A stretch of 29,728 nt of DNA from Rickettsiales bacterium (GTDB lineage: Bacteria; Pseudomonadota; Alphaproteobacteria; Rickettsiales; UBA998), in NCBI GenBank assembly GCA_019749855.1, contig JAIEPI010000168.1:1-29728 (forward strand), read 5' to 3'. This document shows, in pieces, positions 14,105-22,804 of the stretch. Numbering within the stretch: the first letter of the stretch is position 1; each line of letters starts with the position of its first letter. Position numbers and translations under genes: made by a program. The notes beneath the pieces were generated by a model. That model did not search any database and was not told where the DNA came from. It was given only the letters and a program-made list of their open reading frames with translations.

Positions 14105-15076
14105 CTAGACCTCCACCTTAATCATCTTGCGAACCACCACTTGTGACGTGATAATGAGCGCGGCCACGATTGTCAGTAACATATGGCCAGTTTCTGTGGT
14201 CAGAAGCGGATCCAGATGGTCTGGCGTGATTAAATATAAAGCAAGAAACATGACCACTGGTATGGCGCCAAGAATATAACTAGTGGCGCGGCCTTCGGAG
14301 GTCATGGCACGAATTTTCAAGCGCAACTGTTTGCGTTTTCGAATCACATTGGACAGATTGCTCACCACTTCGGCAAGATTACCGCCTGTTTCCTGTTGAA
14401 CACGCAATACCACAATAAAAAACTTTACATCCTGCTCTTCAACACGCTGTGAGAGCCGCAACAAGGCTTCATCCGATGTGCGGCCAAGGGCAATTTCATC
14501 GACGACCTGACGAAACTCCGTGGAGATCGGAGCCTCCATATTTTCAGCTACCATATTTAGGGCGGTATTTAATGGAAAACCAGAGCGCACACTTCGAACA
14601 ATCATGTCTAAAACGTCAGGAAAATCACTGATAAATTTTGCATTCCGGCTGGCAATACGATTTTGCAAATAGCTGGAAAACGCATAGGGCACACCAATGA
14701 ATGCAAGAAATGTAAATAACAAACTCTGTGTGCCAGAGTAGATCACATAAGGTACGAATAATTCGCTCACTACGAGTAAAACCACAATTAGTGTCGCATG
14801 ACGCGCCATACCAGACCCTAGGATACGACGTCCAAATTTCTCGCCCAGAGGAATCTCTGACAAAAACTTTAAAACCGGCGAGTCACTGTAATCCGCCTTA
14901 AGAATAGACCCTTCTTCATTGGAGGGGTGATTCATCCCCAGCGCCATGTCGTTGCTCATTTCCGTTAGCATCTGGCTGGCACGCGAGTGGCTCCCGCGCC
15001 CCATTTTTGTTGTCACAACAAGTACGAGAAGGAAACAGATAATACCAATAATGACGGCGAGCAGAAGTGGACTCAT
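14105..15076 (-). CDS. tadB: Tad pilus assembly inner-membrane protein TadB
   Basis: TadB pairs with TadC as the GspF-like platform of the Tad/Flp pilus. The 323-residue protein has an N-terminal helix (3-22), two helices at about 96-137, the T2SS-F domain with DFPDVLDMIVRSVRSGFPLNTAL and QETGGNLAEVVSNLSNVIRKR (the QETGGNLAE box is typical of TadB), and two C-terminal helices. The 9-bp gap to cpaF and 2-bp gap to tadC indicate one transcript. Length and motifs normal. Confidence 0.94.
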   Translation of the reverse strand: MSPLLLAVIIGIICFLLVLVVTTKMGRGSHSRASQMLTEMSNDMALGMNHPSNEEGSILKADYSDSPVLKFLSEIPLGEKFGRRILGSGMARHATLIVVLLVVSELFVPYVIYSGTQSLLFTFLAFIGVPYAFSSYLQNRIASRNAKFISDFPDVLDMIVRSVRSGFPLNTALNMVAENMEAPISTEFRQVVDEIALGRTSDEALLRLSQRVEEQDVKFFIVVLRVQQETGGNLAEVVSNLSNVIRKRKQLRLKIRAMTSEGRATSYILGAIPVVMFLALYLITPDHLDPLLTTETGHMLLTIVAALIITSQVVVRKMIKVEV

Positions 15077-15085
15077 ATAAATACC

Positions 15086-16651
15086 TTAATATCCTCCTGT
15101 TTTAGCGATAATTCCTAAACATTCCATTAATTCTTTTTCTATTCCAAAATATTCTGCTTTTGGGGCAAAGCGCGGACGAATTCCTGAACAGGTAAATTCA
15201 CCATCCATCGTGCCATCAGACTTCATGCCTTTCATTTTGAAAGTAAAAATTGGCTGTGTGATAATTGTGTCTCCATCGGTGCCCACAATCTCTTCAATAT
15301 GCGTAATACGACGTTTTCCGTCACGCATACGCGCTATTTGAACAATTAATTGTACTGCACTGGAAATTTGATAACGCAATGAGTTATGGGGCACCTGAAC
15401 ACCAGACATACTCACCAGATTTTCAATACGAGATAAGCAATCTCTTGGGTTATTAGAGTGAATGGTTGCCATGGAACCATCATGGCCAGTATTCATGGCT
15501 GAGAGTACGTCAATGACTTCATCGCCACGTATTTCACCTAAAATAATCCGATCGGGGCGCATACGAAGGGCATTACGCACTAGTTGGCGCTGCGTCACTT
15601 CCCCAGCTCCCTCCGTAGAGATGGGGCGGGTTTCAAGCCGCAATACGTGAGGTTGTCGCAGCTGTAACTCGGCGGCGTCCTCAATGGTTATCACACGTTC
15701 ACCCGCGTCAATCCCACCAGAGAGCGCGTTCAGAAGTGTTGTTTTGCCGGAACCGGTGCCACCTGAAATGATGATATTGAGGCGCATAAATGCGCATAAA
15801 TGAAGGAAGCGTGCCATGGCAGCCGACATGGAATCATAGGCGACATAATCCTCAAGCGCCATCTTGGACTTTTTGAATTTACGAATCGACACCAGACAGC
15901 CATCCAGTGCGAGTGGTGGTATAATGGCGTTGAATCGTGAGCCATCCTCCAGTCGCGCATCCACCATTGGACTGGCTTCATCAATACGACGCCCAACGCG
16001 TGATACAATGCGCTGGATAATACCCAACAAGTGACGTTCGCTTAGAAATTTAACATCAGTGATAAAGATTTTGCCACGCCGCTCAATGTAGACATGTTCA
16101 AAGGTGTTGATCATGATGTCGGCAACCTCGGGGTCCGCCAGCAAGGGCTCGAGCGGCCCTAAGCCAAGTATTTCATCCACGCATTGCTGCGTGAGCAAGT
16201 TGATTTGCGTTTGCGTCAGTGGAATTTCCAAAGCGGCATACGCGGCCTCTGCCACTTCTAAAACACGCTGACGTTTGCGTTCCTGAGGCAATTTTTGTAA
16301 ACTGGCAAAATTAATATTATCAACTAAATCCTGAATGATTCTGGCTTTGGCTCTTTGAAAATCGGGTGTTTCTAAAGAGGTGTCGAGATAGCTGATAAGC
16401 GAGGGCGCTTCTGACTCACCTGGCTTTAACTTCGCCATTATCTGCAGAGCATTTCCAAAATGGTCACGAGGGTTAACAGCTCCCTCAGGTGATGCGATGA
16501 CGCTTGGCAGCTGACTACCTGCAGGTGGTGCAGATGCATGAGCGGAGGCTGCATCGTTGGCTGCTGCTGAAGGAATTTCAGCCTGATTCTCCGGGCGTAT
16601 GGGGGGCGTTGTTCCAGAGGAGGTGGGTGTTTTTTTACCAAACATGCTCAT
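15086..16651 (-). CDS. cpaF: Tad pilus assembly ATPase CpaF/TadA
   Basis: CpaF (TadA) is the hexameric secretion ATPase powering Tad pilus assembly and probably retraction. The 521-residue protein has a low-complexity Pro/Ala/Ser-rich N-terminal tail (1-60), a helical NTD, then the T2SS-E ATPase core: FLHLCAFMRLNIIISGGTGSGKTT with Walker A lysine K303, the Asp box VITIEDAAELQLRQPHVLRLETR, Walker B RPDRIILGEIRGDE, and the His box TGHDGSMATIHSNNPRD. All catalytic elements are intact. It follows cpaE by two bases. The C-terminal tail beyond 470 carries the CpaF-type extension. Confidence 0.96.
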   Translation of the reverse strand: MSMFGKKTPTSSGTTPPIRPENQAEIPSAAANDAASAHASAPPAGSQLPSVIASPEGAVNPRDHFGNALQIMAKLKPGESEAPSLISYLDTSLETPDFQRAKARIIQDLVDNINFASLQKLPQERKRQRVLEVAEAAYAALEIPLTQTQINLLTQQCVDEILGLGPLEPLLADPEVADIMINTFEHVYIERRGKIFITDVKFLSERHLLGIIQRIVSRVGRRIDEASPMVDARLEDGSRFNAIIPPLALDGCLVSIRKFKKSKMALEDYVAYDSMSAAMARFLHLCAFMRLNIIISGGTGSGKTTLLNALSGGIDAGERVITIEDAAELQLRQPHVLRLETRPISTEGAGEVTQRQLVRNALRMRPDRIILGEIRGDEVIDVLSAMNTGHDGSMATIHSNNPRDCLSRIENLVSMSGVQVPHNSLRYQISSAVQLIVQIARMRDGKRRITHIEEIVGTDGDTIITQPIFTFKMKGMKSDGTMDGEFTCSGIRPRFAPKAEYFGIEKELMECLGIIAKTGGY

Positions 16652-16653
16652 AT

Positions 16654-17817
16654 TTAGCGAGTCCCAGAACTTGCTTTGATGTCAGGTGTGGCGTCGTGAT
16701 GCACAATCATATCGGCCAAACGACGTATCTCATTAGCAACCAGTGAATTACCCTGCTCAAGAAGTGTATTCGCCTGATTCTCTGCACGAACGATTGTTTT
16801 GATGTCGTTAGGTATATACAAATCGATGCGGCGACCGGAGACACGTTCAAAGTCCCGCGCATTAATACCTTCTTTGAATTTTGATCCACTACGGTTAATC
16901 ACCATTAGTACGTGTTTTTGTGAAATACCCATCCGTTGCCATGCGGTGAGCAGGCGAGCTGAATGGTTAATGGATTTAAGCCACAATTGCGAAATCAGAA
17001 CAATATGATGCGCACTCGAAAGTGCTGATGAAGTCCAGTTACTCCATAAGTGCGGAAGATCAAGTACGACATATGCGTATTTCTGCTGTAGTGCGGAGAT
17101 CAGGTCTCTTACTGCCTCTGGCGTAACCTGAGGTAAATAGTGAAGAGTTTGCGGTGCTGCAATCACATCAAGTGTTTGGCGGTACTGAACAATCATACGG
17201 TTGACGAGTATTTCATCAATCCCGCGCTCCGGATGATCAAAAATTTCTTTAATGCCATATTTGGGCGTGAGATCCAGCTGCTTTGCGACCATGCCAAACT
17301 GGTAATCAAAATCCACCAATACGGTTGGCTTTCTATGCTCTGTGGCTAAGGCATAGGCGGTATTGATGGCTAGTGTACTGCATCCATCACCAGCAGATGC
17401 ACCAATAAAAGCGATAACCTCTCCATTAGCACCGACATTAGTGGCCCTTAAAACCATACAATCACGTAATTCGGTTAAAGAAGGCTGTTGTGCGAAATAC
17501 TCGCTGACGCCGCGCTCCTTTAGTGCGCGGTAAAATGCGATATCATTGGTTTTACCCATGACAGCAACTCGGGTGTCAACATCACAATGTTCTGCTAGCG
17601 CATCAATTTCTGGCAAGACATCGTAAGTACGTTCGGCAATATCAATTAAAATATATTTTGCCGTGAGATTGCGCTGCGACAATAATTGTGCCGCGTCTAA
17701 CGGAGTGCCGATAACCGTATTCGCGCTATCATAGCCAAGTGATGTGGCCAGTGATTCGCCGAGCGGACGACTATCTTCATTCGCTAGTATTAATAGTACA
17801 GGAGACCTAGCGTCCAT
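16654..17817 (-). CDS. cpaE: Tad pilus assembly protein CpaE (ParA/MinD-like), degenerate P-loop
   Basis: CpaE-type proteins position the Tad machine at the pole; they join an N-terminal receiver-like domain (here about 5-120) to a ParA/MinD ATPase-like domain (from about 133). The 387-residue length fits. At the P-loop this copy reads IGASAGDGCSTLAINTA (138-154): the signature lysine present in Caulobacter-type GAKGGxGxST is replaced by serine (S141), and no Walker lysine follows, so ATP binding may be lost or altered. The later TVLVDFDYQFGMVAKQLDL and VLDLPHLW blocks are retained. It lies 33 bp after cpaD and two bases before cpaF. Confidence 0.9.
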   Translation of the reverse strand: MDARSPVLLILANEDSRPLGESLATSLGYDSANTVIGTPLDAAQLLSQRNLTAKYILIDIAERTYDVLPEIDALAEHCDVDTRVAVMGKTNDIAFYRALKERGVSEYFAQQPSLTELRDCMVLRATNVGANGEVIAFIGASAGDGCSTLAINTAYALATEHRKPTVLVDFDYQFGMVAKQLDLTPKYGIKEIFDHPERGIDEILVNRMIVQYRQTLDVIAAPQTLHYLPQVTPEAVRDLISALQQKYAYVVLDLPHLWSNWTSSALSSAHHIVLISQLWLKSINHSARLLTAWQRMGISQKHVLMVINRSGSKFKEGINARDFERVSGRRIDLYIPNDIKTIVRAENQANTLLEQGNSLVANEIRRLADMIVHHDATPDIKASSGTR

Positions 17818-17850
17818 GTCATTCCACGATCCACCAGAAGGCAGAATAAA

Positions 17851-18441
17851 TTAATTGGCTTCGAGATCTCTGGCCGTGAAGTCAGAATCCGCTGACTCTT
17901 CTACCGGAGGATTAATATACTGGTTGTAGGCACGTATTGTGCTAGCAGCATCCGAATAATCTAACAATGTGGGACTTACAAACTGACGTTTATCCGTTAC
18001 CATTTGGACAATATTTGAGGCAACAGAGCAGCCTAGTGTTGGTGAATAAAGATTATAGGGATTCACTGAATTATCAATGTAGCGCGGCTCGCAGTCACGC
18101 GTAACCACGCGCTCATACATAAGCAGCACTTCAGTTTTTTCTGATGGGTTTATTTGATACTCTAACCCATACAGCTGTAACGTCTGCTCCGCTTTATCAC
18201 ACAGAGGATCACCCTCAAAACAGTTAAGCTCCGCTCTGGATGGTTGGTCTGTCTCAATCCAATTCACCACTTCATCCAAGGATTGCTCTGAGACCATATC
18301 CACAGACACTACCTCAGAGGACACATCCAGCAATGATTCTGGTGCCCCATGATTAAAATGCGCAGCGGTCGGAATGGTTGAGCAGGCAGAAAGCAACGCT
18401 ACCAAAGCACCAAAAGAAACGACAAGATTCAAATTTTTCAT
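17851..18441 (-). CDS. cpaD: Tad pilus lipoprotein CpaD
   Basis: CpaD is an outer-membrane lipoprotein that assists the CpaC secretin. The 196-residue product has a lipoprotein signal with lipobox LLSAC (C20). The identifying stretch is SPTLGCSVASNIVQMVTD (133-150), followed by FVSPTLLDYSDAASTIRAYNQY, matching the CpaD pattern [FL]GCA..NLA..V..P.DL..P......DA.R....Y. The N-terminal half is poorly conserved, as usual. It starts two bases after the cpaC stop. Position between cpaC and cpaE is the standard alphaproteobacterial order and supports the call. Confidence 0.87.
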   Translation of the reverse strand: MKNLNLVVSFGALVALLSACSTIPTAAHFNHGAPESLLDVSSEVVSVDMVSEQSLDEVVNWIETDQPSRAELNCFEGDPLCDKAEQTLQLYGLEYQINPSEKTEVLLMYERVVTRDCEPRYIDNSVNPYNLYSPTLGCSVASNIVQMVTDKRQFVSPTLLDYSDAASTIRAYNQYINPPVEESADSDFTARDLEAN

Positions 18442-18443
18442 GA

Positions 18444-19895
18444 CTAATCTACCATAAATCCGATTGGGCCTTCGACCTGCGGGGTCTGTCCGATACGACG
18501 AGCATCGCCGTTTAAGCTACCGAGAGCACCGTAAAAGAAACTCTCCATGACACTTGCTGGTGCAAAATTATCCGTTGGTAACTTCACATCACTGGAAGCT
18601 AAAGGGTCAACCAGATACGGCGTGACTGCCAGAACTAACTCGGTTTCCTCACGGCGGAACTCAGTTGAGCGGAATAGAGCGCTCAAAATAGGTATCTCCC
18701 CCAAACCAGGTACTTGTTGGATGGTTGAGCGCAGATTGTCATTTATCAAACCGGCAATCATGAAACTCTCACCTGGAGAGAGTTCGATCACAGTGCTGGC
18801 GCGACGGGTGTTGAGCCCTGGGATTGAAACACCTTGAAGCACCACAGAGTTGCTGGGATTCAACTCCGATACTTCGGGCTCCACTAACATACGTATGCGA
18901 TTCTCAGAGAGTACTGTTGGCTTAAATTTAACGGACACACCGAACGGCTTAAACTCAACGGTCACGAACGAGCTATTCGCACCCCCTTGTCCGCCGCCAC
19001 CGCCGCTGCTTTGTGGTACCAGAATCGGGAATTCGCCACCGGCCAGAAACTTCGCCTCTTCACCGGAGAGCGCCACCAGATTTGGCTCAGCCAATACTTT
19101 GAACAACCCGTTTTGCTCTAGCGCCTGCAGGGCACCCGAAAGGCCATCGCCATCTGAATTCTGGAATGTACCACTTATAGCACCAAATGTGTTGTCGCTA
19201 GGTATGGCAAACTGCCCAAAGCCTGCCGCGCCAGAAACCAATCCTCTACCAAAGCCCGTACCAAGCTGAAAGACTGTGTCAGACCCATTCGTGACCGCTT
19301 GTAAGTTGACACCGAGGTTTTTAAGAGCTGTACGACGAATCTCACCCACGCGCACGCGAAGCATGACTTGTTGGCCGCTAATCACTTCCATCAAATTTAA
19401 AACATTAGATGAAATCTCACCTTTAGACGCACTTTCATTGGTGCTTTCAGCATCGGCCTCAGGGGCTACAAATTGATCGACAATCTTTACTGCCTGCGCT
19501 GCTGCCAATGTACCGCTGACCTGACCAGTGAGCGCGATATTGGTGTTGACCATCTCAACGCCAATAGTTTCATATGGCATCAAATCTTTCAGTGACTTGC
19601 GAATCATAGGGAGGTCGTAACCAACAGTGACCTCAACCGAACGAATCAGCTTGTTGTCTTCACTGAATGCCCGCACTGACGTATGGCCAACCTTTTTACC
19701 GATAATCGACAGCTTGTTTTTTCCATGTGGATAAATATCCGCGACTTCAGGATCAGCAACAATGACCTCTGACATGCTTTGCGGCAGGTTGATCAGTACC
19801 GAACGGTGTACAGGAACCGTCAGCTCTTCAGCAGCGACTGCAGATTGCGCCAAGGCTAGAAATAGGAGTGTTGCGGCACATATAGCTTTCAACAT
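18444..19895 (-). CDS. cpaC: Tad pilus outer-membrane secretin CpaC/RcpA
   Basis: CpaC forms the outer-membrane channel for the Tad pilus. From ATG 19895 the 483-residue product has a Sec signal peptide (LFLALAQSAVAA, cleaved before EELTV). Then come the N-terminal pilus-secretin domain (VPVHRSVLINLPQSMSEVIVADPEVADIYP), a BON-like region near 90-150, and the C-terminal secretin domain with VMLRVRVGEIRRTALKNLGVN, VLAEPNLVALSGEEAKFLAGGEFPI, a Gly-rich loop (SGGGGGQGG), and the gate-strand end ESFMIAGLINDN...VPGLGEIPILSALFRS. A longer frame opens at 19952, but 19895 has AAAGG nine bases upstream and gives a proper signal peptide. Confidence 0.95.
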   Translation of the reverse strand: MLKAICAATLLFLALAQSAVAAEELTVPVHRSVLINLPQSMSEVIVADPEVADIYPHGKNKLSIIGKKVGHTSVRAFSEDNKLIRSVEVTVGYDLPMIRKSLKDLMPYETIGVEMVNTNIALTGQVSGTLAAAQAVKIVDQFVAPEADAESTNESASKGEISSNVLNLMEVISGQQVMLRVRVGEIRRTALKNLGVNLQAVTNGSDTVFQLGTGFGRGLVSGAAGFGQFAIPSDNTFGAISGTFQNSDGDGLSGALQALEQNGLFKVLAEPNLVALSGEEAKFLAGGEFPILVPQSSGGGGGQGGANSSFVTVEFKPFGVSVKFKPTVLSENRIRMLVEPEVSELNPSNSVVLQGVSIPGLNTRRASTVIELSPGESFMIAGLINDNLRSTIQQVPGLGEIPILSALFRSTEFRREETELVLAVTPYLVDPLASSDVKLPTDNFAPASVMESFFYGALGSLNGDARRIGQTPQVEGPIGFMVD

Positions 19896-19948
19896 AATCG
19901 TGCCTTTCAGGCTAAACATCATTCCAAACCTCTGTATAGCTAATATAT

Positions 19949-20890
19949 TCACTTAGGAGACGCTTGCAGCGCAGAAGCCGAAAGCCCCTGTCCTAGCAGC
20001 GCCCCATTTTGGGACTGGACACCGGAAACATCCTTCGTTTCTGTGCCACGAATGACTTTCACAGGATTGGTTTCTGCTTCTTCCGAAGTCGTTTTTTTAG
20101 CAACGACTGTATGAGTGAGGTCGGCTACACCCGTTGGAGCAGCGCTATCATCCACGTCTTTATCCTTCAAAGAGCGCAAAGCCAGTGAGACATATCCAGT
20201 TTCCTGAGCCAAACGTAGTTTTTGAGCCTGTTCCAACTGAACCTCAAGGCTGACGCTCGATGGAGGGCGTTTTTGCGCACCCTCGGGCTGTGTCTGACCC
20301 GCGGTGCTGCGATCATCAACCGCCAGCACTTTAACGTTGGTGAGCAAAAGTTCAGTGTAAGAGTCACGCTTATCATTGGCTGCCGTACGACGTGTTTCAT
20401 CGTCAGAGGGAATTTCGTGGGTGATCAACACATCAACATAGTCACCCGGGAACAAAAATCCGGCTACTGCTGAGATGTTATCGACCTGAATCGTCGCCAC
20501 TTTATAGCCTGGCTCAAGAGCTGCGGCAAGGAAATTGGGATCACTGGGGTTAGAAAGCTTTGATAAAATGATGGGCTCGCCTTCCTGAAAGGTGGAGCGT
20601 GTCACCATACCGACAATGCTGTTAGATTGGCCGCCGGCGGTGACAAACCCGTTAATCACGAGGTGACTGGGCCACGGCTGACGGCTGATCATTTCTGCTT
20701 TAATCACCTCACCAATCGGAATGGAGTGCGCAGCTACCAAGACATCAACTGCCTTTGATGTGTCCGCTACCGGTGTTTGCGGCATGATTTGTGCTGTGGG
20801 GGCGCCTGGCTCAGGCTTAGAAAGGGAAAACACAATAAAAGCTGCGCCTACAGCGAGTACAAGTGCAATAACGATACCAATCAAACGCAT
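19949..20890 (-). CDS. cpaB: Tad pilus assembly protein CpaB/RcpC
   Basis: CpaB/RcpC is a periplasmic, inner-membrane anchored partner of the secretin. The 313-residue protein has one N-terminal transmembrane anchor (3-25), then an SAF domain (about 49-115: VLVAAHSIPIGEVIKAEMISRQPWP, TRSTFQEGEPII), then the RcpC/CpaB domain with VDNISAVAGFLFPGDYVDVLITHE and LLTNVKVLAVDD. The C-terminal 60 residues are polar and low in complexity. First gene of the operon; GAGG lies ten bases before its ATG. Gene order cpaB-C-D-E-F-tadB-tadC matches Caulobacter-type loci, except that the pilin and cpaA genes are not at its front. Confidence 0.94.
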   Translation of the reverse strand: MRLIGIVIALVLAVGAAFIVFSLSKPEPGAPTAQIMPQTPVADTSKAVDVLVAAHSIPIGEVIKAEMISRQPWPSHLVINGFVTAGGQSNSIVGMVTRSTFQEGEPIILSKLSNPSDPNFLAAALEPGYKVATIQVDNISAVAGFLFPGDYVDVLITHEIPSDDETRRTAANDKRDSYTELLLTNVKVLAVDDRSTAGQTQPEGAQKRPPSSVSLEVQLEQAQKLRLAQETGYVSLALRSLKDKDVDDSAAPTGVADLTHTVVAKKTTSEEAETNPVKVIRGTETKDVSGVQSQNGALLGQGLSASALQASPK

Positions 20891-21139
20891 ATGGATGTAG
20901 CCTCAATAGAACTAAATGTTAAAGCGATGCCTCAACATCAATTAATGTCATACATAGTCAAATAAGAAAAATCACGTCAAGCGATTCTGTAGACGCTTCA
21001 TGTAATTGTCACAATGGGTTTTAATTTGTGGCATTAATATCAGGCGTTGCCATTTTGGCAATGGTTTATTTTCTTTAAGCCTGTTGTAGAATATTTGTGT
21101 AGTGTTATTGTAAGAAAATTGAGTCACACAGGAGTTTTC
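20891..21139. promoter_or_regulatory. Divergent regulatory region between the Tad operon and the RidA gene
   Basis: These 249 AT-rich bases separate cpaB (-) from a RidA-family gene (+) and hold no gene. On the - strand TTGACG (complement of 20975-20980) with TATGTA (complement of 20951-20956), 18 bases apart, is a candidate promoter for the pilus operon; the -10 box is weak. A 6-bp hairpin (TTGCCA at 21047-21052 with TGGCAA at 21056-21061) lies nearer the RidA gene. AGGAG at 21130-21134 is its Shine-Dalgarno. Promoter presence is certain from orientation, exact boxes are not. Confidence 0.45.
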
Positions 21140-21601
21140 ATGGAAAATGTTTATCAAAAACTTGAAGCGCTGGGCCTGAGCCTACCTCAGGTGAGTGCAC
21201 CGGCGGCTAATTATATACCCTGTGCTATTTCTGGCTCGATGGTGTTTCTTTCCGGCACGTTACCCATCGTTGACGGTAAGCCAGCCTTCATAGGGAAGCT
21301 GGGGGAGAATTTCACCATTGAGCAGGGTCAGGAGACGGCGCGTTGCTGCGTTCTCAATTTGCTAGCGCACTTACATCATGCATTAGATGGCGATTTATCG
21401 CGAGTGAAGCGCGTCATCCGTCTGGGTGTGTTTGTGAATGCTACGCCGGATTTCACCGAGCATCCAAAAGTGGCGAATGGCGCATCCGACCTCATGATGG
21501 AATTATTTGGGGATGCGGGGCGGCATGCGCGCTTTGCTGTGGGCGTGAGTGGCCTCCCATTTGGCGTGGCGGTGGAAGTGGACGCGACGTTCGAGATTTG
21601 A
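21140..21601 (+). CDS. RidA/YjgF family protein
   Basis: RidA-type proteins deaminate reactive enamines/imines arising from PLP enzymes; distant members have other roles. The 153-residue product shows the longer subgroup pattern: LEALGLSLPQVSAPAANYIPC at the start, VFLSGTLPIVDGKP, RVIRLGVFVNATPDFTEHPKVANGASDLM, and the C-terminal RFAVGVSGLPFGVAVEVDATFEI with the key arginine R131 and glutamate E146. I placed the start at ATG 21140 because AGGAG lies five bases before it and the family N-terminus begins there; the frame opens earlier at 21047. It is followed closely by an unknown gene. Its specific substrate cannot be inferred. Confidence 0.93.
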   Translation: MENVYQKLEALGLSLPQVSAPAANYIPCAISGSMVFLSGTLPIVDGKPAFIGKLGENFTIEQGQETARCCVLNLLAHLHHALDGDLSRVKRVIRLGVFVNATPDFTEHPKVANGASDLMMELFGDAGRHARFAVGVSGLPFGVAVEVDATFEI

Positions 21602-21622
21602 GTGGGTGTCAGAGATAAACGC

Positions 21623-22120
21623 ATGTCGTCCACCCCTTATCTGATTGATCATCATGTGAGATGTCAGCGGCATGGCAGGATCTATGTCGGCTCAGCGCTT
21701 GCGGTAAAAACGGACCTTTGGAAAGAGGGTCACAGTGCGGAGATTCGGGCTGCCGTTGCCAAATACATCGAAAACCACCCGCTGCCAGATTATTGCCGTT
21801 TTTATTTTACGATCAGCCCACGCGGTGTACCTTTTTTGGTTTTCTCGGAAATGGCCGCACCGCGTGATCCCGTATTAGTATCAAAGTTTGCTAGGCGCGC
21901 TGCTCTTGAAGCTTCATTTGATAAGGGCTGTCGTTATGTGGATCCGAGAGTTATGGATCATTGCTTCTCCTATGGCATTGCGGAGGAAGTTTTAACAGCC
22001 TCGACTCCTGCTGAAGCGGGCCATGTGACACTGCATGCTAATGTGCGCACGCGACATTTACTCGAGATTGCCGAGCGTGAACATTCTTTTGGATTGCAGT
22101 CATCAGGATTCCAGCGCTAA
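21623..22120 (+). CDS. Uncharacterised soluble protein
   Basis: Family not recognised. The 165-residue product starts at ATG 21623 (21 bases after the RidA stop; an in-frame GTG at 21602 is an alternative). It has no signal peptide or membrane helix. The N-terminal third is rich in His/Arg/Tyr (HHVRCQRHGRIYVGS); the middle reads YCRFYFTISPRGVPFLVFSEM, which looks like two beta strands; the C-terminal half is helical. Four cysteines or more are scattered without pairing pattern. Same strand and tight spacing with the RidA gene suggest a two-gene operon. It converges on the CoA-transferase operon 22 bp away. Confidence 0.72.
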   Translation: MSSTPYLIDHHVRCQRHGRIYVGSALAVKTDLWKEGHSAEIRAAVAKYIENHPLPDYCRFYFTISPRGVPFLVFSEMAAPRDPVLVSKFARRAALEASFDKGCRYVDPRVMDHCFSYGIAEEVLTASTPAEAGHVTLHANVRTRHLLEIAEREHSFGLQSSGFQR

Positions 22121-22122
22121 GC

Positions 22123-22138
22123 CGCTGAACAGTCAGCG
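22123..22138. terminator. Small hairpin between convergent genes
   Basis: CGCTGA (22123-22128) and TCAGCG (22133-22138) form a 6-bp stem with an ACAG loop in the 22-bp gap between two convergent genes. There is no T-tract on either strand, so this is at best a weak or factor-dependent terminator. Confidence 0.25.
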
Positions 22139-22142
22139 AAGA

Positions 22143-22793
22143 TCACGCCGCTTTTGATTCAATGTCCGTGACATAGGTCGCCTCTGTGCGGTCACGCACT
22201 TCCTGCTCCATCACTCCTGGCGCTAATTCAATGAGGTGTGGTTTACCGTCTTGAAACGAAAAAACCGCCAGTTCAGTAATCAACATATCGACCACAGCCG
22301 CGCCGGTCAGGGGCAGCGAGCAGGCTTTGACAAATTTAGCACCGCCATCTTTCGCGTTATGTTCCATCACCACGATGATTTTTTGTACGCCCGCTACCAG
22401 ATCCATGGCGCCGCCCATGCCTTTGACCATTTTTCCCGGAATCATCCAATTGGCGAGATCGCCCTGCTCAGACACCTGCATGCCACCGAGAATCGCCAGA
22501 TCAATATGACCGCCGCGAATCATGGCAAAAGATTGCGCACTGTCAAAATAGGCGCTGTAGGGCAGTTGTGAGATGGTTTGTTTACCGGCGTTAATCAGGT
22601 CAGCATCGACATCGCCCTCGGCTGGGTAGGGTCCCATTCCGAGCATACCATTTTCACTTTGCAAAATAATGTGCATGCCCGCCGGAATATGATTGGCCAC
22701 CAATGTCGGGATGCCAATGCCAAGATTGACATAAAAACCATCGCGTAGTTCTTCAGCAGCGCGTGCCACCATTTCATCACGGGTCCAGGGCAT
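22143..22793 (-). CDS. scoB: 3-oxoacid CoA-transferase subunit B
   Basis: Subunit B of succinyl-CoA:3-oxoacid CoA-transferase, which activates acetoacetate (or another 3-oxoacid) by moving CoA from succinyl-CoA. The 216-residue product starts MPWTRDEMVARAAEEL, has YVNLGIGIPTLVANHIP (21-37), and the catalytic glutamate E47 in LQSENGMLGMGP, followed by GGHIDLAILGGMQV and KVVxHxxKDG-like MEHNAKDGGAKFV. AAGGAG precedes the ATG. It lies 11 bp after subunit A, forming the standard scoAB pair. Exact acyl specificity (acetoacetate or 3-oxoadipate) is undecided; absence of pca genes favours acetoacetate. Confidence 0.94.
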   Translation of the reverse strand: MPWTRDEMVARAAEELRDGFYVNLGIGIPTLVANHIPAGMHIILQSENGMLGMGPYPAEGDVDADLINAGKQTISQLPYSAYFDSAQSFAMIRGGHIDLAILGGMQVSEQGDLANWMIPGKMVKGMGGAMDLVAGVQKIIVVMEHNAKDGGAKFVKACSLPLTGAAVVDMLITELAVFSFQDGKPHLIELAPGVMEQEVRDRTEATYVTDIESKAA

Positions 22794-22804
22794 ATTCAGT
22801 CTCC

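Noticed and set aside
22236..22571. A 111-codon frame opposite the CoA-transferase B subunit
   Set aside because: The opposite strand carries a complete scoB with catalytic glutamate; the frame has no family features.
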